7,435 nt of DNA from an uncultured Longilinea sp. Its GTDB lineage: Bacteria; Chloroflexota; Anaerolineae; Anaerolineales; Anaerolineaceae. Location of the stretch: positions 1 through 7,435 of the forward strand of contig CALMIB010000088.1 in assembly GCA_937863945.1 (NCBI GenBank), read 5' to 3'. A model generated the notes under the pieces. The model was not told where the DNA came from and searched no databases. It saw only the letters and a program-made list of their open reading frames with translations. Both the position numbers and the translations under genes were made by a program. Below are positions 1 through 5,458 of this stretch, piece after piece; the stretch's first letter is position 1, and the number at the start of each line of letters is the position of its first letter.

Positions 1-768
1 ATCGGTTTTGGGTTAGAAGTCCGCAAACTTTCGAAAGCGGAGATTGCTAAAAAGGTGGAAGAAATGCTTACGCTGGTCCACCTTGAAAAGCACATGGATA
101 AGTACCCCTACCAGCTTTCCGGCGGCCAGCAGCAGCGCATTGCCCTGGCCCGCGCGCTGGCCATCAACCCGCGCGTGCTGCTGCTGGACGAGCCGCTCTC
201 CGCGCTGGATGCCAAGATTCGCGTCGAACTGCGCCTGGAGATCCGCCGCATCCAGCAGGCGATGAATATCACCACCGTTTACGTGACCCACGACCAGGAA
301 GAAGCCCTGCTGCTTTCAGACCGCGTGGTGGTGATGAGCGAAGGACACGTAGAACAGGTGGGAACACCCGCCAGTATCTACAATTACCCGGCCACCGAGT
401 TTGTGGCTCAGTTTGTCGGGCAGTTGAACCTGCTGCCGGTTTCAGAGGTCAACCTGGCCGACTCAACCTGCATGCTGGCCGGTAACCGCGTCCACTTTGA
501 ACCTGCTCCGGGGCGGGAAACCGGCCCGGCAGGACGCCTGGCGATTCGCCCGGAGGAGCTGCAAATCGGCGCCGGAGAGGGGGCCGCCAACCGGCTGCAG
601 GGGCGCGTCGAATCGGTGCTGTTTTTGGGCGCGGTAGTGCGCCTGCGCATTCACATAAATGGAATCACGCTGACCGCCGACCTTTTCAACGAGCGCCAGC
701 TCATTCTGCCGCGCGCCGGCGATGAGATCATTGTGAACTTCTCGCAGCATTCCTGCTGGTTGATTTGA
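1..768 (+). CDS. ABC transporter ATP-binding protein, PotA/FbpC-like (5' end outside window)
   Basis: This is the ATPase subunit of an ABC importer; it hydrolyses ATP on the cytoplasmic side to drive uptake through a permease not seen here. The frame is open from base 1, so the start and the Walker A motif lie upstream, and 255 residues remain of a family usually about 350 long. Visible motifs are the signature LSGGQQQR (from 115), Walker B VLLLDE (175-192), the D-loop SALD (199-210) and the switch histidine in YVTHDQEEA (289-291). From about base 530 a C-terminal TOBE-like domain (RLAIRPEEL onward) follows, as in polyamine, iron(III), sugar and molybdate/tungstate importers. The substrate cannot be read from the sequence. 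Polyamine or iron-type is the closest impression; a tungstate role is tempting because of the AOR downstream but is unsupported. The next gene starts 569 bases away, so this is probably the last gene of its own operon. Confidence 0.93.
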   Translation: MGFGLEVRKLSKAEIAKKVEEMLTLVHLEKHMDKYPYQLSGGQQQRIALARALAINPRVLLLDEPLSALDAKIRVELRLEIRRIQQAMNITTVYVTHDQEEALLLSDRVVVMSEGHVEQVGTPASIYNYPATEFVAQFVGQLNLLPVSEVNLADSTCMLAGNRVHFEPAPGRETGPAGRLAIRPEELQIGAGEGAANRLQGRVESVLFLGAVVRLRIHINGITLTADLFNERQLILPRAGDEIIVNFSQHSCWLI

Positions 769-855
769 AGTTCCAGATGTAGCGCTGGGCTGAAAATTAT
801 GCCGGGGCTAAGCTGGCGGTTAAAAACCATACGCGATTATGGCATGGAATTGGCG

Positions 856-928
856 CGGCGCATTCAAAAAACCGAATGCGCCGGCCCGGGCTAAGGCGGA
901 TGCTGGCAAGAAAATCACGCCGGCATCC
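856..928 (+). terminator. Two tandem strong hairpins downstream of the ABC gene, without U-tracts
   Basis: Hairpin 1 has arms 856-865 and 874-883, a perfect 10-bp stem (core GGCGCATTC/GAATGCGCC) with an A-rich 8-base loop. Hairpin 2 has arms 898-907 and 919-928, a 10-bp stem with one G-T wobble and an 11-base loop. The palindrome GCCCGGGC (884-891) sits between them. They begin about 90 bases after the ABC stop codon. Neither is followed by a run of T, so they are not classical intrinsic terminators. They could be U-less terminators, 3'-end stabilisers of the ABC mRNA, or part of an unknown RNA. Confidence 0.35.
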
Positions 929-987
929 TGCGCGCGGGCTCGCAAGATTAGAGTCGGCTAAATAAAACGCGCACTTTGTCAGAATGT

Positions 988-996
988 TGATATAAT
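988..996 (+). promoter_or_regulatory. Extended -10 promoter, distal promoter for AOR
   Basis: TGATATAAT reads as an extended -10 box: TG, one base, then a perfect TATAAT at 991-996. No good -35 hexamer lies 16-18 bases upstream, which is acceptable for extended -10 promoters. Transcription would start near 1003 and give a leader of about 335 bases before the AOR start codon. Confidence 0.5.
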
Positions 997-1176
997 TTAC
1001 AGAAGAATTTGCGGTCATGTGTTACCGCAGGTTCGCATTCACCGGTGGGCTGCCAAGGCCCGGCTGCCTATCCGACTCCCAAAATCGAATTTGCCCGTTC
1101 CGCCGATTTTTTAAATGGCGGCGGTGTTTGCGTCACCTGAGAAAATGCACCGCATCGAGCCATTCGCCGGGCAGGT

Positions 1177-1206
1177 TTGACAAACGGATGGAAAATGCTG
1201 TAACAT
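1177..1206 (+). promoter_or_regulatory. Sigma-70-type promoter, proximal promoter for AOR
   Basis: A perfect -35 TTGACA (1177-1182) is followed after 18 bases by TAACAT (1201-1206), a 4/6 match that keeps T1, A2, A5 and T6. The predicted start near 1213 leaves a leader of about 125 bases. A second TATAAT lies at 1216-1221 but has no partner -35. The palindrome at 1222-1234 falls just downstream of the start, a typical position for a repressor site. Confidence 0.55.
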
Positions 1207-1221
1207 GGTAAAAATTATAAT

Positions 1222-1234
1222 ATTGATAATCAAT
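1222..1234. promoter_or_regulatory. Palindromic operator candidate
   Basis: ATTGATAATCAAT is a perfect palindrome with 6-bp arms around a central A. It lies about ten bases after the predicted start of the proximal promoter, where a bound protein would block transcription. The half-site TTGAT resembles FNR/CRP-type half-sites, but those need four central bases, not one. GATAATCA also recalls part of the Fur box, but the full 19-base match is only moderate. The binding protein is unknown. Confidence 0.35.
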
Positions 1235-1244
1235 GATCCGATAG

Positions 1245-1251
1245 AAGGAGG
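1245..1251 (+). promoter_or_regulatory. Orphan Shine-Dalgarno sequence AAGGAGG
   Basis: AAGGAGG is a near-ideal ribosome binding site, but at the right spacing (six bases) the codon is GTA at 1258-1260, not ATG, GTG or TTG. The frame from that codon stays open for 27 codons and stops with TGA at 1339-1341, overlapping the AOR ATG (1338-1340) in an ATGA arrangement. The AOR gene has its own separate Shine-Dalgarno. This may be a leader peptide with a non-standard or lost start codon, a ribosome standby site, or chance. Confidence 0.35.
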
Positions 1252-1337
1252 CCGACCGTAAACTATTCGCAAAACCACAGTGCTTCAATAATCGGGCAAA
1301 TCATCCATACGTTTGATTTGAGAAGGAGATACAGACG

Positions 1338-3209
1338 ATGAAAGGTGTAATGGGTAAGATTCTATTCGTGGATCTGACCAGCGGTGAAATGCACACCGAA
1401 TATCCGCCGGAATCGGTTTATCAGGAGTATCTCGGTGGCTATGGCCTGGGCGTAAAAATTCTCTATGACCGCATGAAACCCGGCGTAGATCCACTTGGGC
1501 CAGACAATATCTTTGGGCTTTTGACAGGCCCATTAACCGGTACGCGCTCGATTACCGGTAACCGCTGGATCGCGGTCGGCAAATCTCCCAAGACGGGCGG
1601 TTGGGGTGATGCCAACTGCGGCGGGACATTTGGCCCGGCCCTCAAATCCGCTGGGTACGATGCCATTTTCTTCACAGGCGCCTCCGACCATCCCGTTTAC
1701 CTGTATGTGACCGATGAACAGGTGGAACTGCGCGATGCATCGCACCTGTGGGGAGTGGACGGCCTGGAAGCCGAAGCGAAGCTCAAGGAAGAGCTGGGCA
1801 AAAAGTTTGAAATTGCCCTGATCGGCCTGGGCGGCGAAAAGCTCAACCTGACCGCCGGCGTGATGAATGATTTTGGGCGCGCCGCAGCGCGCTCTGGCCT
1901 GGGCGCGGTGATGGGCTCTAAGAAGTTAAAGGCTGTGGCGGCCTCTGGATCGCAGAAGATCAGCGTTGCAAATGATGAAGCGCTGGGCAAGTACGTCCAG
2001 GAGACCATGCGTGCCGCAAAGAACAGCGGAGCGCCGATCTATGAAATGTTCACCACCTTTGGCACCTCCGGCGCTACCGCCGCATCCGCTTTCAACGGCG
2101 ATTCGCCCGTCAAGAACTGGGCCGGGGTTGGGGAAATTGACTTTCCAAATGCCCATCAAATCAGCGATGTGGTTTTGCAGCAATATGAAAAGAAACGCGA
2201 CGGCTGCTGGCACTGCATGATCTCGTGCAGCGGCCACCTGGTTGTCCCGGATGGTCCCTATAAAGCCGATACCCACCGCCCCGAATATGAAACCCTGGGA
2301 GCCTTTGGCACCATGACGTTGATCGACAACACCGCCGCAATGGTGCTGGTGGAGGAACTGTGCGGGCGCTACGGGTTAGACAGCATCGCAGCCGGATCGG
2401 TCATTTCCTTCGCGATGGAATGCTATGAAAAAGGCCTGATCACCCAGGAAGATACGGGCGGCCTGGAACTGACCTGGGGAAATACCGATGCCATGATCGA
2501 ACTTCTGCACCAGATTGGCAAACGCGAAGGCTTTGGTGCTGTGCTGGCCGACGGCGTGAAAGTGGCAGCCCAGCGAATTGGCAAAGGCTCGGAGAAGTTT
2601 GCCATTCACGTGAACGGCGAAGAAATCGCCATGCACGATCCGCGCAATGCCCCCGGCCTGGCGCTGACCTACCAGGTGGATGCCACCCCCGGGCGGCATA
2701 CGCAGGGCGGCACCGGCGGGCTGGAAATGCTGGGAATGCCCATTCCCGAACAGTTGGGGGGCGCCGGAAAACACGAATACAGCAAGAAAGGCATGGCGCA
2801 CCGCATTCTGGTCAACAGCAACCACCTGTTAAATGCCGCCGGGTTATGCTACTTCTCGGCACTGGTGGCCGCCCCGGATGCGCCTGAGCGCGAGCTGGAA
2901 TTCGTCACCGGCGAAACCTTCGATATGCAGCGTGCCCAGGCGATTGGCGAGCGGATTGCTGTGCTGCGCCACGCTTTTAACCTGCGCGAAGGGATTAACC
3001 CGGTTGAACTTGAGGTGCCCCACCGCCTGTTGTCCGGCAGTATGTTGGCCGGCGGCCCCAACAAAGATGTGGAAGTGGATAACGATGCGCAGCGGATGGC
3101 GTATTTTGCCACCATGGGCTGGGACCAGGAAACTGCCCAGCCGCCCAAAGAACAATTGAAGGCTCTGAATCTCGACTTCGTGATTCCGGACCTGTACGCA
3201 TCCGCCTGA
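1338..3209 (+). CDS. aor: Tungsten-containing aldehyde:ferredoxin oxidoreductase (AOR family)
   Basis: Enzymes of this family oxidise aldehydes to carboxylic acids, or reduce acids, in the cytoplasm, passing electrons between a bis-pyranopterin tungsten site and ferredoxin through one [4Fe-4S] cluster. The 623 residues match the usual length of about 600-650. The N-terminal domain opens with GKILFVDLTSGE (6-17) and carries the cofactor-binding stretch around GNRWIAVGKSPKTGGWGDAN (74-93) and FGPALKSAGYDA (98-109). Cluster ligands are Cys290, Cys293 and Cys297 (CX2CX3C), with the fourth Cys504 in NAAGLC (499-504). The motif GRYGLD (343-348) corresponds to the first pterin-binding loop. PEYET (315-319) and PGRHT (451-455, His454) match the regions of the catalytic Glu and His of the archaeal enzyme. 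The start is set by AAGGAGA at 1323-1329, eight bases before ATG; the frame is closed just upstream. It heads a cluster with two MoaD-like genes. The exact aldehyde substrate cannot be told. Confidence 0.95.
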   Translation: MKGVMGKILFVDLTSGEMHTEYPPESVYQEYLGGYGLGVKILYDRMKPGVDPLGPDNIFGLLTGPLTGTRSITGNRWIAVGKSPKTGGWGDANCGGTFGPALKSAGYDAIFFTGASDHPVYLYVTDEQVELRDASHLWGVDGLEAEAKLKEELGKKFEIALIGLGGEKLNLTAGVMNDFGRAAARSGLGAVMGSKKLKAVAASGSQKISVANDEALGKYVQETMRAAKNSGAPIYEMFTTFGTSGATAASAFNGDSPVKNWAGVGEIDFPNAHQISDVVLQQYEKKRDGCWHCMISCSGHLVVPDGPYKADTHRPEYETLGAFGTMTLIDNTAAMVLVEELCGRYGLDSIAAGSVISFAMECYEKGLITQEDTGGLELTWGNTDAMIELLHQIGKREGFGAVLADGVKVAAQRIGKGSEKFAIHVNGEEIAMHDPRNAPGLALTYQVDATPGRHTQGGTGGLEMLGMPIPEQLGGAGKHEYSKKGMAHRILVNSNHLLNAAGLCYFSALVAAPDAPERELEFVTGETFDMQRAQAIGERIAVLRHAFNLREGINPVELEVPHRLLSGSMLAGGPNKDVEVDNDAQRMAYFATMGWDQETAQPPKEQLKALNLDFVIPDLYASA

Positions 3210-3223
3210 CTTTTTCCGTTTGT

Positions 3224-3257
3224 GAAGAGTCTGCCGGACAAACCCGGCAGACTCTTC
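3224..3257 (+). promoter_or_regulatory. Strong intercistronic hairpin between AOR and the first MoaD-like gene
   Basis: A perfect 14-bp stem (3224-3237 with 3244-3257) closes a six-base loop ACAAAC. It starts 14 bases after the AOR stop and ends 11 bases before the next start codon. No T-run follows (CGGGTTGG), so it is not a typical terminator. It is more likely a transcript-processing or stabilising element protecting the AOR message, or a partial attenuator that lowers expression of the small downstream genes relative to AOR. Confidence 0.65.
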
Positions 3258-3268
3258 CGGGTTGGATC

Positions 3269-3508
3269 ATGAACCTGCACCTTCGTTTGACCTCACTCCT
3301 GGCGGTGAAGGCAGGCCGCACGCTCCTGGATATTGAACTGCCGGCCGGCAGCACGCTGGTGGAGCTGAAAAAATATCTTCAGGAGCAGCCCGGTTTTGCC
3401 AACCTGCCGCTGGCTTTTACACTTAATGGTAAAAATTTGACCGATTCCCGCGCACCCCTGCCGGACGACGCGCAGATCACGGTCCTGGTTGCCATGGGAA
3501 TGCCGTAA
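3269..3508 (+). CDS. MoaD/ThiS-family beta-grasp protein lacking the C-terminal Gly-Gly
   Basis: A 79-residue small ubiquitin-like (beta-grasp) protein. Functional MoaD carries a thiocarboxylate on a terminal Gly-Gly and delivers sulfur to the pterin dithiolene of the molybdenum/tungsten cofactor. Family features are the opening strand LHLRLTSLLAVKAG (3-16), LPAGSTLVELKKYL (24-37), the FTLNGK turn (50-55) and a final strand ITVLVAMGMP (70-79). The last residues are Met-Gly-Met-Pro where MoaD has xxGG, so it should not be activated in the normal way. It resembles the next gene over its whole length, suggesting duplication. The start ATG has only a weak ribosome site (GGA) and lies 11 bases after a 14-bp hairpin, so translation may be low or coupled. 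It may be a structural partner, a regulator or an AOR subunit; that part is inference. Confidence 0.8.
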   Translation: MNLHLRLTSLLAVKAGRTLLDIELPAGSTLVELKKYLQEQPGFANLPLAFTLNGKNLTDSRAPLPDDAQITVLVAMGMP

Positions 3509-3515
3509 GGGAAAA

Positions 3516-3803
3516 ATGTTAATTTCGCTAAAATTAACCGGATTGCTCGCCATGCGCGCCAATCTCAAGCCGGGCGAAGTTTTGCAATTTCAGCTCCCCG
3601 AGGGGGCCCGGCTGGTGGATCTTTTTGCGACTTTCGATGAAAAAGTTGGGGGGAGAATGCCCGCCAACCTGTGGAATCGAACGACGCGCTCCTTTCACGA
3701 GTCAATCATGATCATGGTGGATGGGCAGCAGGTAAAAGATCCCCATACGCCGCTGCGCGAAGGCAGTTCGGTAATCGCGCTGTTGCCCATGGCGGGAGGA
3801 TAA
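3516..3803 (+). CDS. MoaD/ThiS-family sulfur carrier protein with intact Gly-Gly
   Basis: A 95-residue MoaD-like beta-grasp protein ending in LLPMAGG, the terminal diglycine (94-95) that MoeB/ThiF-type enzymes adenylate and convert to a thiocarboxylate. Its probable role is sulfur donation for the pyranopterin cofactor of the neighbouring AOR. Features are the strand MLISLKLTGLLAMRA (1-15), QLPEGARLVDLFATF (26-40), the longer insert GGRMPANLWNRTTRSF (45-60) and the turn MVDGQQV (67-73). It starts only seven bases after the previous stop codon, so the two are almost surely co-transcribed and perhaps translationally coupled. The ATG at 3516 is preferred over an in-frame TTG at 3489, because it follows AAGGG and because homology to the first copy begins there. 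The insert makes it longer than a standard 80-residue MoaD. No MoaE, MoeB or other cofactor gene is in the window. Confidence 0.9.
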   Translation: MLISLKLTGLLAMRANLKPGEVLQFQLPEGARLVDLFATFDEKVGGRMPANLWNRTTRSFHESIMIMVDGQQVKDPHTPLREGSSVIALLPMAGG

Positions 3804-3970
3804 CCCGGCAATCGCCGGCAGGCCGCCGGTGATGCATCCGCATATAAGAAACAATCCCTTCGCCCATTCCGCGAGGGCATTCCTGGTTGGGGCGCGGCGC
3901 AGACATGTGACCTTGCCGGGGATTGGTGAAATTTTTCTAACGGGAACAAACTTAAGGAAGGAAAACTGCC

Positions 3971-4897
3971 ATGCAATTTGGAATTCACAATCCCTCTTTC
4001 CTGTTTTCCAATGGCCCGGCGCAGATCTTTGACGATTTGAAAAACAAGGCGCAGTGGGCGGAAGCGCACGGTTTTACCTGGTTCGATGTGATGGACCACA
4101 TGATCCAGATTGCGCCCGGGGTAGGCCAGGCGGATGATCCCTTTATGGAAGGCTGGACCACGCTGGCTGCCCTGGCAGCGGTTACGGAAAAAATCCGCCT
4201 GGGAACGCTGGTCACCTCGGTTTCTTACCGCAACCCGGCCTTGCTGGCCAAAATGACCGCCACAGTGGATGTGATCAGCCACGGGCGGCTCACGCTGGGC
4301 ATTGGCGCAGGCTGGTACGAAGACGAATACCGGCAGTACGGCTGGGCGTTTCCGCGGCCGGCGGTGCGTATTCGCCAGATGGAAGAAGCCGTGCAATTAA
4401 TCAAGGCCATGTGGACTCAGCCGCGCGCCAGTTTTGCGGGGCGCTACTTCCAGGTGCAGGAGGCGATCCTGGAACCCAAGCCGCTGCAAAAACCGCATCC
4501 GCCGGTATTGATCGGCGGCAGCGGCGAGCAGCTTACGCTGCGCGTGGTGGCCCGCCACGCCGATGCCTGCAACCTGTTTGGCAACCCGCAGGAAGTGCGC
4601 CACAAGCTGGATGTTTTGCGCCGCCACTGCGACGCGGAAGGCCGCGACTTTGCGGAAATCGAGCGCACCTGCCTGCCGACTTTCCTGCTGGCGCGGGATG
4701 AAGTGGCCCTCAAAGTCAGCACCGACCGTCTCGGCATTCCGGCCACTTCGCGCGGCTTTGCCCTGACGGTTGCGCAGGCTGCCGATCTGCTGGGCGACTA
4801 TGCCGCGGCGGGCATTCAACTGTGCATTTGCAGCATTTATAAAAACGACCCGGAAACCCTGGAACGGCTGGCCGAGCTGATTCCCCAGTTTGCCTAG
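3971..4897 (+). CDS. LLM-class F420-dependent oxidoreductase
   Basis: A 308-residue bacterial luciferase-like TIM-barrel enzyme, closest in appearance to the Rv1855c-like F420-dependent subgroup. Such enzymes transfer hydride between cofactor F420 (or FMN) and an organic substrate in the cytoplasm; the substrate cannot be predicted. Seen in order: the N-terminal strand MQFGIHNPSF, DVMDHM (39-44), GWTTLAALAAVTEKIRLGTL (61-80), RNPALLAKM (87-95), the hallmark SHGRLTLGIGAGWYEDEY (103-120) and PVLIGGSGE (168-176). It is full length for the family. The start is supported by AAGGAAGG at 3955-3962, eight bases before ATG. The gap of 167 bases from the MoaD-like gene holds no clear promoter, only weak hairpins, so it may be read from the AOR promoter. 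F420 use also fits Actinobacteria and Archaea, so it is only mild support for Chloroflexota. Confidence 0.92.
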   Translation: MQFGIHNPSFLFSNGPAQIFDDLKNKAQWAEAHGFTWFDVMDHMIQIAPGVGQADDPFMEGWTTLAALAAVTEKIRLGTLVTSVSYRNPALLAKMTATVDVISHGRLTLGIGAGWYEDEYRQYGWAFPRPAVRIRQMEEAVQLIKAMWTQPRASFAGRYFQVQEAILEPKPLQKPHPPVLIGGSGEQLTLRVVARHADACNLFGNPQEVRHKLDVLRRHCDAEGRDFAEIERTCLPTFLLARDEVALKVSTDRLGIPATSRGFALTVAQAADLLGDYAAAGIQLCICSIYKNDPETLERLAELIPQFA

Positions 4898-4914
4898 GAC
4901 TTTGGCGGGCTGCT

Positions 4915-4956
4915 GAAAACGCATCCTTCGCCTCACCGCGCGAGCGAGGCGTTTTC
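4915..4956 (+). terminator. Terminator-like hairpin after the F420 oxidoreductase gene
   Basis: GAAAACGC (4915-4922) pairs with GCGTTTTC (4949-4956). Inner pairing is possible between TCG (4928-4930) with CTC (4932-4934) and GAG (4942-4944) with CGA (4945-4947). It starts 17 bases after the stop codon. With A's in the left arm and T's in the right, it could stop transcription from both sides of this convergent region, though the T-run is only four long. Confidence 0.5.
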
Positions 4957-4992
4957 CACTCCGTGCTGAAACGCTTCGCGCAGCGCCTGACG

Positions 4993-5018
4993 CGCGATTT
5001 CCTCGACCAAAAATCGCG
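4993..5018. terminator. Second hairpin in the convergent gap
   Basis: CGCGATTT (4993-5000) and AAATCGCG (5011-5018) form a perfect 8-bp stem with a ten-base loop. No T-run follows on either strand. It lies between two convergent operons and may back up the termination hairpin at 4915-4956. Confidence 0.35.
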
Positions 5019-5061
5019 GCCACCCGTGTGAAAAAGAAGGCGCCGCGCTCCTGGACAATTC

Positions 5062-5070
5062 TGTTATATT
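5062..5070 (+). promoter_or_regulatory. Extended -10 promoter pointing into the minus-strand operon
   Basis: TGTTATATT contains TG, one base, and TATATT (5/6 match to TATAAT) at 5065-5070. No -35 is evident. A transcript from about 5077 would run antisense to the winged-helix gene and then to the BaiN-like gene. A 17-codon frame (5119-5172, MWPLHSPSTPLAPKPAQ) follows AAGG at 5107-5110, but nothing else supports it as a gene. Confidence 0.35.
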
Positions 5071-5193
5071 TCGACGGTGGGTTGCGGGTCAGACGGATTG
5101 AATTCCAAGGTTGTCACCATGTGGCCTCTTCACTCACCCTCAACACCGCTTGCGCCTAAACCCGCTCAGTAATCATCCAAACAACCGAAATGC

Positions 5194-5436
5194 TTAATCG
5201 TTCAATAAAGAATACAGGCGATCAAACCGCAGAACTTCCGGAGACCGCCCTGCTGGTTTTTGGATCGTCGAGAGGATGCCTTTTTTTAACCGCGTCAACG
5301 TTCGAAAAGTCGTCTGGTGATTGAGCCCGGATACCTGCATAAAATCAGAGTTACGGAGCATTGGTGAAAAGAATAAAGCATCCAATATTTTAATGCCAAG
5401 GGCTGATTTTAAAATTGCCGCGACCTGTTCCTTCAT
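5194..5436 (-). CDS. Small winged-helix DNA-binding protein, like the Fic C-terminal domain
   Basis: An 80-residue protein that looks like a single winged helix-turn-helix. An amphipathic helix covers residues 2-23 (KEQVAAILKSALGIKILDAL...), a second helix about 28-35, a recognition helix 38-52 (LNHQTTFRTLTRLKKG region) and a wing 53-70 with ILSTIQKPAGRSPEVLRF. The pattern recalls the C-terminal DNA-binding domain attached to many Fic/DOC proteins and small MarR/ArsR-like regulators. The Fic catalytic motif HPFxxGN is absent. The start at 5436 is fixed by GAGGAG on the minus strand (5444-5449), seven bases upstream. It begins 22 bases after the stop of the BaiN-like gene, so the two form an operon. 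It may be a free-standing regulator or the remnant of a larger Fic protein; the excellent ribosome site favours a real gene. Confidence 0.72.
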   Translation of the reverse strand: MKEQVAAILKSALGIKILDALFFSPMLRNSDFMQVSGLNHQTTFRTLTRLKKGILSTIQKPAGRSPEVLRFDRLYSLLND

Positions 5437-5458
5437 TGCGCGTCTCCTCAAAGATGGC

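Larger units (their letters stand above)
769..1337 (+). other. Long non-coding stretch and AOR leader region
   Basis: I see no convincing gene in these 569 bases. The first part (769-960) holds two strong hairpins after the ABC gene. From about 1003 a transcript starting at the extended -10 box would carry a leader of about 335 bases with several short stems: 1011-1015 with 1024-1028, 1047-1050 with 1058-1061, and 1100-1104 with 1117-1121 (inner ATTT/AAAT pairing). None is followed by a U-run. The final 140 bases are much more AT-rich and hold the second promoter, a palindrome and two Shine-Dalgarno sequences. A structured regulatory leader is possible. I could not match it from memory to the molybdenum/tungsten cofactor riboswitch or to any other class. 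Confidence 0.6.

Noticed and set aside
1011..1068. tRNA-like segment (GGTTCGCATTC)
   Set aside because: The T-loop-like string has no flanking T-stem, and no acceptor or anticodon stem can be formed.
1017..1211. 64-codon plus-strand frame in the AOR leader
   Set aside because: No ribosome site, protein rich in Arg/Cys/Ser without domain pattern, and it overlaps the predicted stems and promoter; better read as untranslated leader.
1222..1234. FNR/CRP or Fur box assignment for the palindrome
   Set aside because: FNR/CRP half-sites need four central bases, here one; the Fur consensus match is only partial. Kept as an unassigned operator.
1000..1337. Molybdenum/tungsten cofactor riboswitch in the AOR leader
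   Set aside because: Context is attractive, but I could not match the known conserved sequence elements from memory, so it is not called as a feature.
3489..3515. Upstream TTG start for the second MoaD-like gene
   Set aside because: It overlaps the end of the first copy, adds residues not matching the family, and the ATG at 3516 follows AAGGG and begins the homologous strand.
3804..3970. Promoter for the LLM gene (TTGCCG with TTCTAA)
   Set aside because: The -10 match is too weak; only minor hairpins (3856-3877 and one just after the MoaD2 stop) are visible.
3695..4396. 233-codon minus-strand frame opposite the MoaD2 and LLM genes
   Set aside because: Shadow of strong plus-strand genes; no recognisable domain and no ribosome site.
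4397..5023. 208-codon minus-strand frame
   Set aside because: Mostly antisense to the well-supported LLM gene; Arg/Ala-rich composition typical of a GC-rich shadow frame.
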